From Actinoplanes sp. SE50/110 (lineage in GTDB: Bacteria > Actinomycetota > Actinomycetes > Mycobacteriales > Micromonosporaceae), in the NCBI RefSeq assembly GCF_900119315.1, contig NZ_LT827010.1, positions 222,001 through 286,000 on the forward strand: DNA of 64,000 nt, in the 5' to 3' direction. Positions 8,015 through 16,139 of the stretch are shown one piece after another. Positions within the stretch are counted from its first letter, which is position 1. Every line of letters starts with the position of its first letter. Position numbers and translations under genes: made by a program. The notes below the pieces were generated by a model. That model had not been told where the DNA came from, ran no database searches, and was given only the letters and a program-made list of their open reading frames with translations.

Positions 8015-8335
8015 TCATCCGTGCGAACGAGGTGCCGTAGCGGGCTGCGGAGTCTGACCGGCCGATTCGGTGCGTTGCGACGGCACATCTACCGCAGCTG
8101 GGGCTGGCGCCGGCAGGCGGTAGTCGCGCTGTTGTGCGAGTGCCGAGCCTGCGGATAGCAATTCTTTGATGGCTGCTTTCGGAATCTCTTTGGTGATGTC
8201 TCCAGCATGGTGCGGTCCAGGAGCCAGAAGCGGTTGCTGACTGACAGGGGTGGTCGCTGCTTTTGGGTCAGTCGCGGCCCGGTTTGCCACAGGGCGAGCG
8301 GAAGTAGGCACACCGCCAGGGAGGTGCGCGGCCAT
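8015..8335 (-). CDS. Possible hypothetical protein
   Basis: A 106-residue minus-strand reading frame. The middle (GDITKEIPKAAIKELLSAGS) has helix-like, non-shadow character, while the ends are Ala/Pro/Thr-rich. It resembles no known family and has no clear ribosome-binding site. Kept as a low-confidence candidate because nothing else explains the 500 bp between the hairpin at 7953 and the membrane protein at 8413. Confidence 0.25.
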   Translation of the reverse strand: MAAHLPGGVPTSARPVANRAATDPKAATTPVSQQPLLAPGPHHAGDITKEIPKAAIKELLSAGSALAQQRDYRLPAPAPAAVDVPSQRTESAGQTPQPATAPRSHG

Positions 8336-8412
8336 AGCAGCGATGCCGGGCTCGCGTAGCCGCGTACATAGGAAACGGCTATGGCGGCGGTCAGGACGGC
8401 GAGCCAGCCGAG

Positions 8413-8835
8413 ATGGTTGCGGAAGGTGCGCAGGCCGTCGTTGCTGGTGCTCTCGTCATGCTGGCCGCCGTCGTAGTGGCTGCTGCGGCCGCCGCGGCGG
8501 TCTTGGCCGCTGCAGCGGTGTGGCGGGAACCGGTCGGCGTCCGCTCCGGCCTGGCACCGAAGCGTCTCGGATACCTGGCGGCCGGGGCGGCGGTGGTGAT
8601 GCTGCCACCGCTGGCCACGGCAGTCATGACCCTTCCGAACTTCATCTCAGCGGTTTTGGCGACTTCACTGACCTGCTTGCTGCCGTGGGGGGCGAGCATT
8701 GCCGCGATCGCCTGGCTACGAGGCCGATCGGCGGCTGCGGCCGGTGCAACCGTCGTAGCGTCCGTCGTGCTCTTCGTCGTGTCCAACATCGCTATGCATC
8801 GGATGGGCCACGTGTATCCGCCGACTAGTGACTGA
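8413..8835 (+). CDS. Small hydrophobic membrane protein
   Basis: About 140 residues with four predicted membrane spans: LVMLAAVVVAAAAAAAVLAA, LGYLAAGAAVVMLPPLATAV, ISAVLATSLTCLLPWGASIA and AGATVVASVVLFVVSNIAM. A short C-terminal tail ends HRMGHVYPPTSD. No family is recognised and the start is not fixed by a clear ribosome-binding site. It lies just upstream of a decayed deacetylase gene. Confidence 0.5.
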   Translation: MVAEGAQAVVAGALVMLAAVVVAAAAAAAVLAAAAVWREPVGVRSGLAPKRLGYLAAGAAVVMLPPLATAVMTLPNFISAVLATSLTCLLPWGASIAAIAWLRGRSAAAAGATVVASVVLFVVSNIAMHRMGHVYPPTSD

Positions 8836-8840
8836 GCACC

Positions 8841-9062
8841 GTGAGCGAGCTTCCCGGCCTGTCGTACGACGTCGACTCCCGCGACTTCGCCGACCCCGGC
8901 ACGCATGCCATCGTCGCGGCGACGCTGGCCGCTGAGCAGTGACGATCGATCGTGAGCCTGCACTTCGGCCACGAGGGGACGATCGCGGCGAGCGCCCCGC
9001 TGCTCGCCGGCCTGAAGGCTCGCGGCCTGCACCCGGTCACCGTTTCAGACCTGGTCGGATGA
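8841..9062 (+). pseudogene. Polysaccharide deacetylase (NodB-type) C-terminal remnant
   Basis: From the GTG at 8841 the text reads LSYDVDSRDFADPGTHAIVA, then hits a stop at 8940-8942. The next frame resumes as SIVSLHFGHEGTIAASAPLL, then AGLKARGLHPVTVSDLVG and a stop. Together these match the last third of a NodB-type polysaccharide deacetylase (D-D-W-DPG, then GSIVLLH, then LRARGYRFVTVSELL). The N-terminal two thirds are missing and a frameshift breaks what remains. Confidence 0.65.
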
Positions 9063-9448
9063 CCGGTCGGCACGATCACCCGAGGTGTTCCGCACCCCGG
9101 CTCGCCGGGCCGGCGCGCATGGCGCCGGACAGCCGCCCTGCGCACCGCCGGCCCGCTCACCGCCTGCACCCACGGCGGCTCGCGCAGCGTCCCGCACCGT
9201 CCGCCACGCCAGCATCGTCGTCGACGCCGCAGTCCCCGGCGGCGCCGCCACCCGCGCACATCGGTCTACGCGTCGCGGTCGGCGTGGGGCTGTAGGAAAG
9301 ACTGCTGGCGCACCTACGGTGGTAACAGATCAAGCTGGTGATTCGAATCTAACTGCGATACTGATGATCTTGTTAGCGTTGCCTTCGGTGCGCTGACGCG
9401 AAAAAACATCTATGGTCATCAATGTAACGATCGTTTAGATTGACCACC
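9063..9448. other. Intergenic region, no gene recognised
   Basis: About 385 bp with proline/alanine-rich shadow frames on both strands and no recognisable motif. The last 100 bp before the phosphatase gene are AT-rich and presumably hold its promoter. Confidence 0.35.
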
Positions 9449-10066
9449 ATGAAACGAGGTCTTGGTTTCCGGCTGGTGTCGCTGCTCGCCACCGCGTGCT
9501 GCACCCTGGCCCTGCCCGTCGCTGCCCAAGCTGCCGCCACCCACGGCTCCGGTGCGCACTCGTCCGTTGCGGTGCGGGCCCTGCCCCCGTACGCCGCCTG
9601 GATTTCCGATGTGACCGCCGTGACCGATACGGCGCAGCAGTACTTGACGACCCGCCTACCCGATCCTTCGATCAAGGCGGCGATCGTTCTCGACATCGAC
9701 AACACCGCGCTCGAGACCACGTATCACCCGGGCCTGACCTCGCCGGCAACCGCACCGGTGCTCGCCCTCGCCCGTCAGGCCCAGGCCGCCGGCGCCGCGG
9801 TCTTCTTCGTCACCGCCCGCCCCGAGCTCCTCGAATGGCAGACCGCACTCAACCTGCGGTCCGCCGGATACCCGATCACCGACATCTACCTGCGGCCCAC
9901 CTTCGACTTCGACCCGGACGCGACACTCAAAAGCGGCGCCCGCATCGCCATCGAAGGCCGCGGCTATCGCATCGTCGCCAACATCGGCAACAGCGGCAGC
10001 GACCTGCAAGGCGGCCACGCCGAGCGCACGTTCAAACTCCCCGACTACAACGGCCAGCTGCCCTGA
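9449..10066 (+). CDS. Secreted HAD-superfamily acid phosphatase
   Basis: A 205-residue exported phosphatase of HAD subfamily IIIB (class B/plant-type acid phosphatase fold). Residues 1-30 are a signal peptide (LVSLLATACCTLALPVAAQA). The catalytic motif is AIVLDIDNTALET with D82 and D84, motif II is FFVTARPE, and IVANIGNSGSDLQGG supplies the C-terminal acidic motif (usually GD--SD; here N-S-G-S-D). The last change could weaken Mg binding. The start is placed at the ATG at 9449; an in-frame TTG lies nine bases upstream. No Shine-Dalgarno is evident, so the mRNA may be leaderless. A hairpin follows the stop. Confidence 0.85.
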   Translation: MKRGLGFRLVSLLATACCTLALPVAAQAAATHGSGAHSSVAVRALPPYAAWISDVTAVTDTAQQYLTTRLPDPSIKAAIVLDIDNTALETTYHPGLTSPATAPVLALARQAQAAGAAVFFVTARPELLEWQTALNLRSAGYPITDIYLRPTFDFDPDATLKSGARIAIEGRGYRIVANIGNSGSDLQGGHAERTFKLPDYNGQLP

Positions 10067-10068
10067 CC

Positions 10069-10097
10069 GCCGGGGCGCACCGACCCGCCGCCCCGGC
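10069..10097 (+). terminator. Hairpin after acid phosphatase gene
   Basis: A 9-bp GC-only stem (GCCGGGGCG/CGCCCCGGC) with an 11-nt loop, beginning 2 bp after the stop codon. Confidence 0.55.
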
Positions 10098-10337
10098 CGG
10101 GTGATCCCCGCCGACTCCCCGGCGGCGATACCGCGCCGTCGCCAACCGGCGGCATCGCGGGCTCGAATCACACTGAAGTCATACCTTAGGAGTAAAAGCC
10201 GCAATTCGGCCAAGATCCCATTTACCCTTGCATGATGCAGCTCTCCGACCTGCCTGGAACCTGTTTGAACTGCGCGTGCAGCCTCACGCGTATCTCCGGC
10301 CAGTCGTGATCGCGACAACGAGCGAGCGGAGTTCACC

Positions 10338-11168
10338 ATGTCGCAGCCCGGAACACCCGCCAACCGAGCCGCCGCGGACCCACTGACAGCGAACCTGCTA
10401 GATCACCAGACCGAAGACCGGCTGCGCGATCTCGTCGCCAAAGTCCCGGCCGTCACCGTCGGCTTCTGGGTCGTCAAGGTGCTCGCCACCACTCTCGGCG
10501 AGACAGGCGGCGACTCGCTGTCCATGTCCATGGGCCTGGGCTACCTGGTCAGCACCATGATCTTCGCGGTGGTATTCGTGGCCGCCGTCATCCTGCAAGT
10601 CCGGGCGACACGGTTCAACCAATGGGTGTACTGGTTCACCATCGTCGCGACCACGACCCTCGGCACCACCATCGCCGACTACGTCGACCGGTCCCTGGGA
10701 CTCGGCTACCCCGGCGGCACCACCATCCTGGTCATCTCTTTGGCGTGCTCCTTCGCCCTCTGGTACAAAGCCACCGGCACCATCGCCGTGACCAGCATCC
10801 AGACCCCGCGCACCGAAGCGTTCTACTGGCTGACCATCCTGTTCTCACAAACCCTCGGCACCGCCCTGGGCGACTGGACCGCCGACACGATCGGCCTCGA
10901 ATACACCGGCGGCGCCCTGCTGTTCACCGCTCTGCTGGCCATCCTCGCCGCCGCCTACCGGTGGACCCGGCTGTCGCGCACCCTGCTGTTCTGGGCCGCC
11001 TTCGTCCTCACCCGCCCGCTCGGCGCCGTCGTCGGTGACTTTCTCGACAAACCCATCGCCAAAGGCGGCCTCAACCTCGACCGCTACGCCGCCTCCGCCG
11101 CACTACTCGTCGCGATCGTGGCGATCCTGCTCGCCCGACGCCAACACCCAGCCACACGCCCACACTGA
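10338..11168 (+). CDS. COG4705-like repeated membrane protein
   Basis: A 276-residue protein with about eight membrane spans built from a unit repeated four times. Each unit has a TLG---D motif followed by GLGY--GT: TLGETGGDSL...GLGYLVST, TLGTTIADYV...GLGYPGGT, TLGTALGDWT...GLEYTGGA and PLGAVVGDFL...KGGLNLDR. The repeated TLG-x4-D within membrane helices suggests a pore or metal/ion path. The family (uncharacterised membrane-anchored protein, COG4705) has no firmly assigned function that I know of. The ATG at 10338 follows GAGCGGAG. Stands alone. Confidence 0.75.
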   Translation: MSQPGTPANRAAADPLTANLLDHQTEDRLRDLVAKVPAVTVGFWVVKVLATTLGETGGDSLSMSMGLGYLVSTMIFAVVFVAAVILQVRATRFNQWVYWFTIVATTTLGTTIADYVDRSLGLGYPGGTTILVISLACSFALWYKATGTIAVTSIQTPRTEAFYWLTILFSQTLGTALGDWTADTIGLEYTGGALLFTALLAILAAAYRWTRLSRTLLFWAAFVLTRPLGAVVGDFLDKPIAKGGLNLDRYAASAALLVAIVAILLARRQHPATRPH

Positions 11169-11197
11169 AGTAAATCCAACAGTCGCGCGGCATGGGC

Positions 11198-11593
11198 CTA
11201 CTCCACCAGCCGGCCGACGAGTTCGGCCTCCACACCCTCCGGCGTCACCACCAGCTCCTTCTTCTTTGCCACCGTCGAAGTATCCGCGGAAGCCTCGATT
11301 TCCACATGGCCGGTGGCGTCGGTCAGCACCTTCTTCGACCGGCTGCCGTTACGCACGTTGCCCGATCCGGCGCCGGCAGCATCGTGTTTGGCATACCCGA
11401 GGTGCCCAGTCATCTCCTCGTTGAGCGCGGTCTCCAGCACCGCCTTCGTCAGCTGCTTGAGCAGCCCGTCCGGACCGGTCAGCGACAAGCCCTGTTCCTT
11501 GGCCAGCCGCACCAGCTCCGCCGCCGCAGCGGCCTCCGCCGACGGCTCCGACTTCTTCTTCCGAGGGGTCACATCGTCCAGTGTCGTTGTCAT
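11198..11593 (-). pseudogene. Truncated IS256-family transposase
   Basis: Residues about 40-95 match the N-terminus of IS256 (mutator) transposases: GLLKQLTKAVLETALNEEMT, then GHLGYAKHDAAGAGSGNVRN, GSRSKKVLTDATGHVEIE. The homology ends there; the following residues (VAKKKELVVTPEGVEAELVG) are unrelated and the DDE domain is absent. The element is therefore a fragment of about 0.4 kb with no matching terminal inverted repeats seen. Confidence 0.8.
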
Positions 11594-11859
11594 CACGGCA
11601 CCTTCCTCGCCGGGCTACGCCCGGCGGGTCAGACCGGAAACACCGAAAGATCCACAGTCCCCCACAGTCCCATTTTTTGTAACCGCTGTGCGTCTGCATT
11701 CCCGGAGAGCAGCATAGAAAGTCCTCGGCGTGGCCGTGCTGGTCCTGCTGGGCGTCGGCGTCCGCCCGCGCCTGGCCGAGTGTCGCTGACTCATCGGTTG
11801 CCGGTCAGCCTGCACCCCGCTCCGTTGACGGCGGGGCGGGGCGCAGCGGGTTGTGGGGG

Positions 11860-12312
11860 TCAGCTGTTGGTGGTGATGACGCCGTCGAATTCGAAGACGG
11901 GGTTGCGGACGTCGCGGCCCTGCTTGTCGGTGATGGTGGCCAGGCCAACGATTTTGGAGGGGCCGCCGGCGACGTAGGTGGCGTCGGTGTGGACGGTGAC
12001 CTCAAATTTGCCGTCCTGGTGCTGGCCGTGGTTGTCGATCCAGCTCATCATGCAGACCCAGTTCGGGCCGGCGCCGGTGTCGGCGATCTTCGGGCCGCCC
12101 TTGTCGCAGTTGGTGCTCGCGCCGATGCTCTGCGAGGTGATCCCGGGAATGCCGAGGATGCCGGCTTGCTGGATGTACAGGTTGGTGAAGGTCGGTACCA
12201 GCGCCTTCTCCAGACCGGCCTTGGTGATCTCGGGCTGACCGGCGGCGATGGTGGCGGCGATGCCGGCGCCGACGGCGAGCACCAGGGCGGTGCGGGTGAC
12301 GATCGGGCGCAT
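11860..12312 (-). CDS. Secreted protein in ABC-exporter operon
   Basis: A 150-residue protein with an N-terminal signal peptide or anchor (IVTRTALVLAVGAGIAATIA, residues 4-23). The exported part contains two Cys (TNCDKGG and NWVCMMSW), so a disulfide is likely. The repeated pattern DGKFEVTVHTDATYVAGGPS and DVRNPVFEFDGVI looks like a small beta-sandwich. No family recognised. It starts 2 bp after the permease stop codon, so it is the third gene of a translationally coupled operon with the ATPase and permease. It could be a periplasmic partner or a substrate of that exporter. Confidence 0.7.
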   Translation of the reverse strand: MRPIVTRTALVLAVGAGIAATIAAGQPEITKAGLEKALVPTFTNLYIQQAGILGIPGITSQSIGASTNCDKGGPKIADTGAGPNWVCMMSWIDNHGQHQDGKFEVTVHTDATYVAGGPSKIVGLATITDKQGRDVRNPVFEFDGVITTNS

Positions 12313-12314
12313 GG

Positions 12315-13187
12315 TCAGCCTCCGGTGATGTCGCGGCGGCGCAGCGACAGGTAGGCGCTGGCCAGGCAGATGAGGGTCCAGGCGGCGCTGACGGCCAGCC
12401 CGGTGAGCAGTGGGCCGGTGAACGGGTGTTCGGCGAACAGGCCGTGCCACGCGTCGAACGGGGTGGTGAGCAGCAGTTTGCGGGTCAGGTCGAGCCCGGT
12501 GACGCTGCCCAGCAGTTGCATGGCGAAGCCGGCCACGACGGGGGCGGCGATGCCGAAGGCCGGGTTCTTCGTACGTACGGACAGCAGGAGCGCCAGCGCG
12601 GTGAATCCGATGACGGGCGGGATGGCGGTGGCCCAGGCGGCGATGACCAGTCGCAGTGCGTGGCCGGAGGCGATGGTCTGCCCGGAGAGCCCGGTGAGCG
12701 GCTGGTGGCCGACGATCAGCAGGCTGGAGATGATGGTGCTGGCGGCGAAAGCGGTCAGCAGGACCAGGTTGTAGGTGAGCGCGGTCAGTGTTTTGGCCCA
12801 GAAGATGTGGGTGCGGCTGACCGAGCGGGTGAGGATGGTCTTCCAGGTGCCGTGCTGGTCCTCGTTGGCGAAGATGTCGCCGGCGACGATCGCGGCCAGT
12901 AGCGGGAGTACCCATTGGGCGGCCCAGGCGAGCATGAGCAGCGGCATGGCGTAGCCGCTGAGGTGGATGAGTTTGCCGTAGATGGTGTCCGAGGGTGGTT
13001 GTTCCTGGCCGTTGAGGACGGCGACGACCGGGATCGGGATGATCAGGGCGCCGGCGAGCAGGGCTTTGCTGCGGATCTGCGCGGCGAGTTTGACGATTTC
13101 CCAGCGGAGGGCGGCACCGAGGCCGGGCTGGCCGCTGTTGGTGGGGGTGGCGGCCGCGCTGGCGGGCCGAAGGGTGGTGGCGGTCAT
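12315..13187 (-). CDS. ABC-2 type transporter permease
   Basis: A 290-residue integral membrane protein with six predicted spans. The N-terminal ALRWEIVKLAAQIRS is the amphipathic connector helix of ABC-2 permeases. A conserved NEDQHGTWKTILTRSVSRTH segment between spans 2 and 3 matches the family. It would form the membrane channel for the ATPase encoded just upstream; the two genes overlap by 4 bp (ATGA). The cargo is unknown; family members export antibiotics, lipids or peptides. Confidence 0.88.
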   Translation of the reverse strand: MTATTLRPASAAATPTNSGQPGLGAALRWEIVKLAAQIRSKALLAGALIIPIPVVAVLNGQEQPPSDTIYGKLIHLSGYAMPLLMLAWAAQWVLPLLAAIVAGDIFANEDQHGTWKTILTRSVSRTHIFWAKTLTALTYNLVLLTAFAASTIISSLLIVGHQPLTGLSGQTIASGHALRLVIAAWATAIPPVIGFTALALLLSVRTKNPAFGIAAPVVAGFAMQLLGSVTGLDLTRKLLLTTPFDAWHGLFAEHPFTGPLLTGLAVSAAWTLICLASAYLSLRRRDITGG

Positions 13188-14137
13188 CGGCGGGCTCCGG
13201 TGGTGGCCAGCTCAGGGGCGGGCGTGTCGGTGTCGGGTTCGGTGAGCATGAAGAACAGCGCTTCGAGGGGGGTTTCGCGGCGGGCGAGTTCGCGCAGCGC
13301 GATGCCGTCGGTGATGATCTCGGCGACCAGGGCGTCGATCTCGGGTTGCGGTCCGCGGACGGCCAGGCCGTCGGCGTTGCGGCTGACGTCGAGGCCGCGG
13401 GCGGTGGCCAGCTGTGCGGCGCGGTCGTCGTCGGTGGTCTGCATCGTGTGGGCCTGTTCGGGAGCGCGCTGGCGCAGGGCGGCGATCGAGCCGTGGTAGA
13501 CGACGGTGCCGGTGCGCATGATGGTGACGTCGTCGCAGATCTCTTCGACCTCGCCCATGTCGTGGCTGGACAGCAGCACGGTCAGGCCGCTGGCGGCGAG
13601 GCGTTTGACCAGGGCGCGCATGTCGCGGATGCCGGCCGGGTCGAGGCCGTTGGCCGGTTCGTCGAGGACCAGCAGTTTCGGCTCCCGCAGCAAGGAGGCG
13701 GCGACGCCGAGGCGTTGGCGCATGCCGAAGGAGTAGCCGGCGACCTTGTCACGTTGCCGGTCGCGCAGGTCGACGGTTTCCAGGACCTCGTCGATCTTCA
13801 TGCGGCTGGTGCCGCCGTCGAGGCCGGCGAGCAGTTGCAGGTTTTTACGGCCGGACAGGCCGGGGTAGAACTTGGGGCTCTCGATGAATCCGGCGACGCC
13901 GTCGAGGGCGCGGACGCCGTCGGCCGTCCAGGTGCGGCCCAGGACGCGCAGGGTGCCCGAGTCGGGGCGGATGAGGCCGAACAGCATGCGCAGGAAGGTG
14001 GTCTTGCCGGCCCCGTTAGGGCCGAGGACCCCGTACACCTCACCTTGGCTGACCTGAAGGTTGAGCCGGTCGACCGCGGTGAGCGCGCCGTAGGTTTTCG
14101 TGAGGTCGACCGCGTCGACCGCCAGCACGTCGCTCAT
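13184..14137 (-). CDS. ABC-2 transporter ATP-binding protein
   Basis: A 317-residue ATPase. Walker A is GPNGAGKTT (residues about 39-47), the signature is YSFGMRQRLGVA, Walker B is LLVLDEPANGLDP, and the H-loop is SSHDMGEVE. A C-terminal extension of about 90 residues is typical of CcmA/DrrA-type exporters. The start is ATG at 14137. An 11-bp-period direct repeat (14162-14177) lies 25 bp upstream, matching one upstream of the response regulator gene at 15454, so control by that regulator is likely. Confidence 0.92.
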   Translation of the reverse strand: MSDVLAVDAVDLTKTYGALTAVDRLNLQVSQGEVYGVLGPNGAGKTTFLRMLFGLIRPDSGTLRVLGRTWTADGVRALDGVAGFIESPKFYPGLSGRKNLQLLAGLDGGTSRMKIDEVLETVDLRDRQRDKVAGYSFGMRQRLGVAASLLREPKLLVLDEPANGLDPAGIRDMRALVKRLAASGLTVLLSSHDMGEVEEICDDVTIMRTGTVVYHGSIAALRQRAPEQAHTMQTTDDDRAAQLATARGLDVSRNADGLAVRGPQPEIDALVAEIITDGIALRELARRETPLEALFFMLTEPDTDTPAPELATTGARR

Positions 14138-14161
14138 GACCAGCGACGGTATAGATCGCGC

Positions 14162-14177
14162 ATGAAAGCCACATGAA
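14162..14177. promoter_or_regulatory. Direct-repeat site (ATGAA, 11-bp period), copy 1
   Basis: ATGAAAGCCACATGAA carries ATGAA twice with an 11-bp period. This is the spacing used by OmpR/PhoB-type response regulators. It lies just upstream of the ABC ATPase start (14137). The same pattern (ATGAAAGGCAGATGAA) recurs at 15381-15396 in front of the two-component genes. Confidence 0.55.
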
Positions 14178-14258
14178 GCCGTCACCCGGCCGGGCGGGTT
14201 GTCTGGTCGTCGTGGTGGGGTGGATGCGAATAATGGTGCCGAGCAGGAGAAAGTGAGG

Positions 14259-14704
14259 TTAGCGCGCCTGATGATCGGTGCCGCCGTCGTGATGCTGGCG
14301 GCGCAGCCGCCACCACAGCAGTGCCAGGGCGGCGACCACGAGCCCGGCCAGGACGTACGGCTCATAGCGGTGCGCGACGGCGGTGATCGCCTCCCAGTGG
14401 TCACCGGCCAGGTAGCCGAGGGTTGACCACAGGCTGACCCACAGCGCCGCGCCGATCGCGTTGAACAGCACGAATCGGGGCCAGGGCATGCCGGTGGCGC
14501 CGGCGACGATGCCGCGGCGGCGAACGCCACCACTGCCACCACGACGATGTTGAGTCTTCCGTGCCCGGCCGCCCCGGCCCCGGCGATGATCGCGGTCTGG
14601 CCCGGGGCGGGCACGCCGAAACCCTCGACGAACACGGTCACCGCCAGCCCGGGGTAGCCGTAGCGGGTCGCCAGCGTGGACAGCGACAGCCCGAGGGTGA
14701 TCAT
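14259..14704 (-). pseudogene. DedA/VTT-family gene with internal deletion and frameshift
   Basis: The N-terminus from the ATG at 14704 reads LATRYGYPGLAVTVFVEGFG, then VPAPGQTAIIAGAGAAGHGR and AVVAFAAAA, matching the DedA start. The C-terminus is in another frame from about 14530: GIVAGATGMPWPRFVLFNAI, then GAALWVSLWSTLGYLAGDHW to a stop at 14259. DedA proteins are about 200 residues; roughly 60-70 residues between these blocks (the GY-IGR...RHG region) are missing and the frames no longer match. The gene starts 2 bp after the PAP2 stop, so both belonged to one operon. Confidence 0.75.
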
Positions 14705-14706
14705 GA

Positions 14707-15312
14707 TCAGGAGGCCGAGCCGATAGGCACGTGCGGCTGGCGACGTTCGATCAGCGGGCGTAGCGGGGTGCTGCGGGCCCAGGTCAGCAGCCGGCGCAGC
14801 AGGGGCGCCGCGAGCCAGTAGCCGGCGACGGCGACCACTGCGCCCACGATCAGCCCGGCCAGCACGTCACGCGGGTAGTGCGCGCCGACGTACACGCGGG
14901 CGAAGCACATCACCAGTGCCGCCGCCCCGGCGAGCAGCCCCAGACGGCGTTCGACCAGCCACAACCCGGCCACCGCGGCCCCGGCCATGGTGGCGTGATC
15001 CGACGGAAACGACGGGTCGGTGCTGCGGGTCACCAGAACCAGCACCCCGGTCAGATGGGTGTACGGGCGCGGCTCGGCGAACGCGGCGACGATCGGCTGG
15101 TTCACCGCCACCGCGAGCAGCACGCCCAGCGGCGCCCAGAGCGCCGCCGGCATGCCCCGGCCGCGCTGCCGGGCCCGCCACCAGCCCGCCAGCAGCAGCA
15201 ATGCGAACAATCCCACCCCGTACACCGCGTAGCCGGCCAGCACCGGATGCAGCCACGGCGTCGCCCGGGCGAACCGGTTCACCGCGAGAAACCACGACAC
15301 GTCCACGCGCAC
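14707..15312 (-). CDS. PAP2-family membrane phosphatase
   Basis: A 201-residue lipid phosphatase with about six membrane spans. All three phosphatase motifs are visible: EPRPYTH (motif 1, K-x6-RP-like), PSFPSDHATMAG (motif 2 with the PSGH-like SDH) and RVYVGAHYPRDVLAG (motif 3, SR-x5-H-x3-D). These enzymes dephosphorylate undecaprenyl diphosphate or related lipids at the outer membrane face. The GTG start at 15312 is divergent from the response regulator gene. The shared 141-bp gap carries the ATGAA repeat, so the regulator may control both sides. Confidence 0.88.
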   Translation of the reverse strand: MRVDVSWFLAVNRFARATPWLHPVLAGYAVYGVGLFALLLLAGWWRARQRGRGMPAALWAPLGVLLAVAVNQPIVAAFAEPRPYTHLTGVLVLVTRSTDPSFPSDHATMAGAAVAGLWLVERRLGLLAGAAALVMCFARVYVGAHYPRDVLAGLIVGAVVAVAGYWLAAPLLRRLLTWARSTPLRPLIERRQPHVPIGSAS

Positions 15313-15380
15313 TCCCTGCTACCAGCCCGGGCGCAGGACGAGCGCTCACCGGGTCGTGGTATCACCGTAGGAACGCCACC

Positions 15381-15396
15381 ATGAAAGGCAGATGAA
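15381..15396. promoter_or_regulatory. Direct-repeat site (ATGAA, 11-bp period), copy 2
   Basis: ATGAAAGGCAGATGAA repeats ATGAA with an 11-bp period. It differs from the copy at 14162-14177 at only two positions. It sits in the divergent promoter between the PAP2 gene and the response regulator gene, so autoregulation is likely. Confidence 0.55.
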
Positions 15397-15453
15397 CCCC
15401 CGCAGCGGGCATGGTCCACTGATCCGGCAACAACGTGCACAGGCGAGGGGAGC

Positions 15454-16137
15454 GTGGCGGTGCGGGTGTTGGTGGTCGAGGACGAGCCGCGCCTGGCCAG
15501 CCTGCTGGCCCGTGGCCTTCGCGAGGCCGGCCACGACGCGGACGTACGTCACACCGGCGGTGACGGGCTGCTCGCCGCGACCGGCGGCGACTACGACGCG
15601 GTGGTGCTCGACCTGATGCTGCCGGGCCTCGACGGGCTGGCGGTCTGCCGCAAGCTGCGCGAGCGTGGGATCCGGGTGCCGGTGCTCATGCTCACCGCCC
15701 GCGGCGAGGTCCCCGACCGCATCGCCGGACTGGACGCCGGCGCCGACGACTACCTGAGCAAGCCGTTCTCCTTCGACGAACTGCTGGCCCGGCTCCGCGC
15801 CCTGCACCGCCGCGCGGCCGACCCGGCCATCGCCGAGCTGGCGGCCGGGGACCTGCGGCTGGACGCCGCCGCCCGCACGGTATACCGCAGCAGCACCGCC
15901 ATCGAGCTGTCCGCCCGGGAGTTCGACATCCTCGCTCTGCTGATGAGCCGGGCCGGGCAGTGCGTCACCCGGTATCAGATCCTCGACGAGGTCTGGGACG
16001 GCGAGACTGACCTGCGCTCCAACGTCATCGACGTCTACATCGCCAGCCTGCGCGGCAAGGTCGACAAACCGTTCGCCCGGCAGGCGATCAGCACCGTGCG
16101 CGGCGCCGGCTACCGCCTCGAACGTGACGGCGGCTGA
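15454..16137 (+). CDS. OmpR/PhoB-family response regulator
   Basis: A 227-residue DNA-binding response regulator. The receiver domain (residues 1-115) has the acidic pair E9-D10, phosphoacceptor D53 in VVLDLMLPGLDG, T81 and K103. The winged-helix domain (about 130-225) ends with SNVIDVYIASLRGKVD and STVRGAGYRLE, the trans-activation loop and recognition helix pattern. The GTG start follows AGGGGAG. It is followed after 2 bp by the sensor kinase gene. Confidence 0.95.
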   Translation: MAVRVLVVEDEPRLASLLARGLREAGHDADVRHTGGDGLLAATGGDYDAVVLDLMLPGLDGLAVCRKLRERGIRVPVLMLTARGEVPDRIAGLDAGADDYLSKPFSFDELLARLRALHRRAADPAIAELAAGDLRLDAAARTVYRSSTAIELSAREFDILALLMSRAGQCVTRYQILDEVWDGETDLRSNVIDVYIASLRGKVDKPFARQAISTVRGAGYRLERDGG

Positions 16138-16139
16138 CC

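Noticed and set aside
11860..12915. A 351-codon frame joining the secreted protein with sequence in the permease gene
   Set aside because: Its upper half is the wrong frame of the ABC-2 permease; the real start is the ATG at 12312.
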